From: Aliirhizobium wenxiniae
GTDB taxonomy: Bacteria; Pseudomonadota; Alphaproteobacteria; Rhizobiales; Rhizobiaceae
NCBI RefSeq assembly: GCF_014201355.1
Contig: NZ_JACHEG010000001.1
Coordinates: 1,488,001 to 1,552,000 of the forward strand
Direction of reading: 5' to 3'
DNA: 64,000 bases
Under the pieces are notes generated by a model, which was not told the origin of the DNA, did not search any database, and saw only the letters and a list, made by a program, of their open reading frames with translations. This document shows, in pieces, positions 63,745 to 64,000 of the stretch (position 1 is its first letter; every line of letters starts with the position of its first letter). A program made the translations under genes and the position numbers.

Positions 63745-64000
63745 TCAATCGAGATTGCAGGCGACGGATTCAGGGAACTGGCACGCGTCTCCCTGGGCGG
63801 TGAAGGAAACCCGGTCGATCACCATGGATGCCTGCCCCTGATAGGAGAAGCGGCCCATCCAGTCCTTCAGCGTGTCGGTACCCCACAGGCTGAGCATGAT
63901 CTTCTGGTCATTGGTCGGTATTTTCGAAGGATCCGTCACTTCGTGAACGAGCTTGCCGTTGACGAAGTAACGTAGGCGGTCCTTTTCCCAGACGAAGGCG
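63745..64000 (-). CDS. exoK: Endo-beta-glycanase ExoK, C-terminal part (5' end outside window)
   Basis: The frame is open to the window edge and gives the last 84 residues, AFVWEKDRLRYFVNGKLVHE then LMLSLWGTD-type sequence (KIMLSLWGTDTLKDWMGRFSYQGQ), typical of the C-terminal half of GH16 glycanases. The catalytic EIDIE region lies outside the window. Secreted ExoK cleaves succinoglycan chains to give lower-molecular-weight product. Its place upstream of exoL matches S. meliloti gene order. Confidence 0.85.
   Translation of the reverse strand, partial: AFVWEKDRLRYFVNGKLVHEVTDPSKIPTNDQKIMLSLWGTDTLKDWMGRFSYQGQASMVIDRVSFTAQGDACQFPESVACNLD

Overview
The window comes from an alphaproteobacterium of the Rhizobiaceae (Rhizobium/Agrobacterium/Sinorhizobium group). 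The strongest support is the right end, where exoP, exoN, exoO, exoM, exoA, exoL and a partial exoK lie in the same order and orientation as the succinoglycan (exopolysaccharide I) cluster of Sinorhizobium meliloti. RIME-like rhizobial intergenic palindromes, a membrane PQQ glucose dehydrogenase, a DctB/DctD-type two-component pair and many small rhizobial stress proteins fit with this. No rRNA, tRNA, phage, transposase or CRISPR array was seen.

Layout. 0-9 kb: a LuxR-type regulator cut by the window edge, a tandem-PAS hybrid histidine kinase, a BON protein, a sulfurtransferase next to a MetQ-like binding protein, a large FabMG-like protein and glucose dehydrogenase. 9-13 kb: a stress locus with a GST, sodC, an ECF sigma factor, a NepR-like small protein, a DUF892 ferritin-like protein and small proteins. 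13.6-18 kb: glycogen metabolism (glgA, glgX). 18-22.6 kb: small stress proteins, a DJ-1 family protein, topoisomerase IB and an HWE-type kinase. 22.8-28.5 kb: a sugar ABC transporter with a divergent LacI regulator. 29-36 kb: a tripartite tricarboxylate transporter with its two-component system. 36-41 kb: a DUF4126 protein with a flavoprotein, then an asparagine-synthetase-like protein with a glycosyltransferase. 41-47 kb: a second DUF892 protein, small proteins and a ClsB/YbhN/YbhP-like membrane module. 47-56 kb: regulators, aminotransferases, a hydrolase, DUF763 and a molybdopterin enzyme. 56-64 kb: the exo operon.

The main discovery is regulatory. Reading the intergenic regions by eye, I found 15 loci (17 oriented motifs) matching GGAAC-N16/17-nGTT, the promoter signature of the alphaproteobacterial general stress sigma factor EcfG. 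Each points at a nearby start codon. One lies in front of the window's own ECF sigma gene. Two loci are GGAAC-N17-GTTCC inverted repeats in which each strand's -35 box overlaps the other strand's -10 box, so a 27-bp element would fire in both directions. The targets include sodC, DUF892 proteins, topoisomerase IB, a GST, cardiolipin-synthase-like and YbhN-like proteins, and several tiny proteins, one only 25 residues long. The window therefore looks like a dense general-stress-response island. This rests on motif reading, not on expression data.
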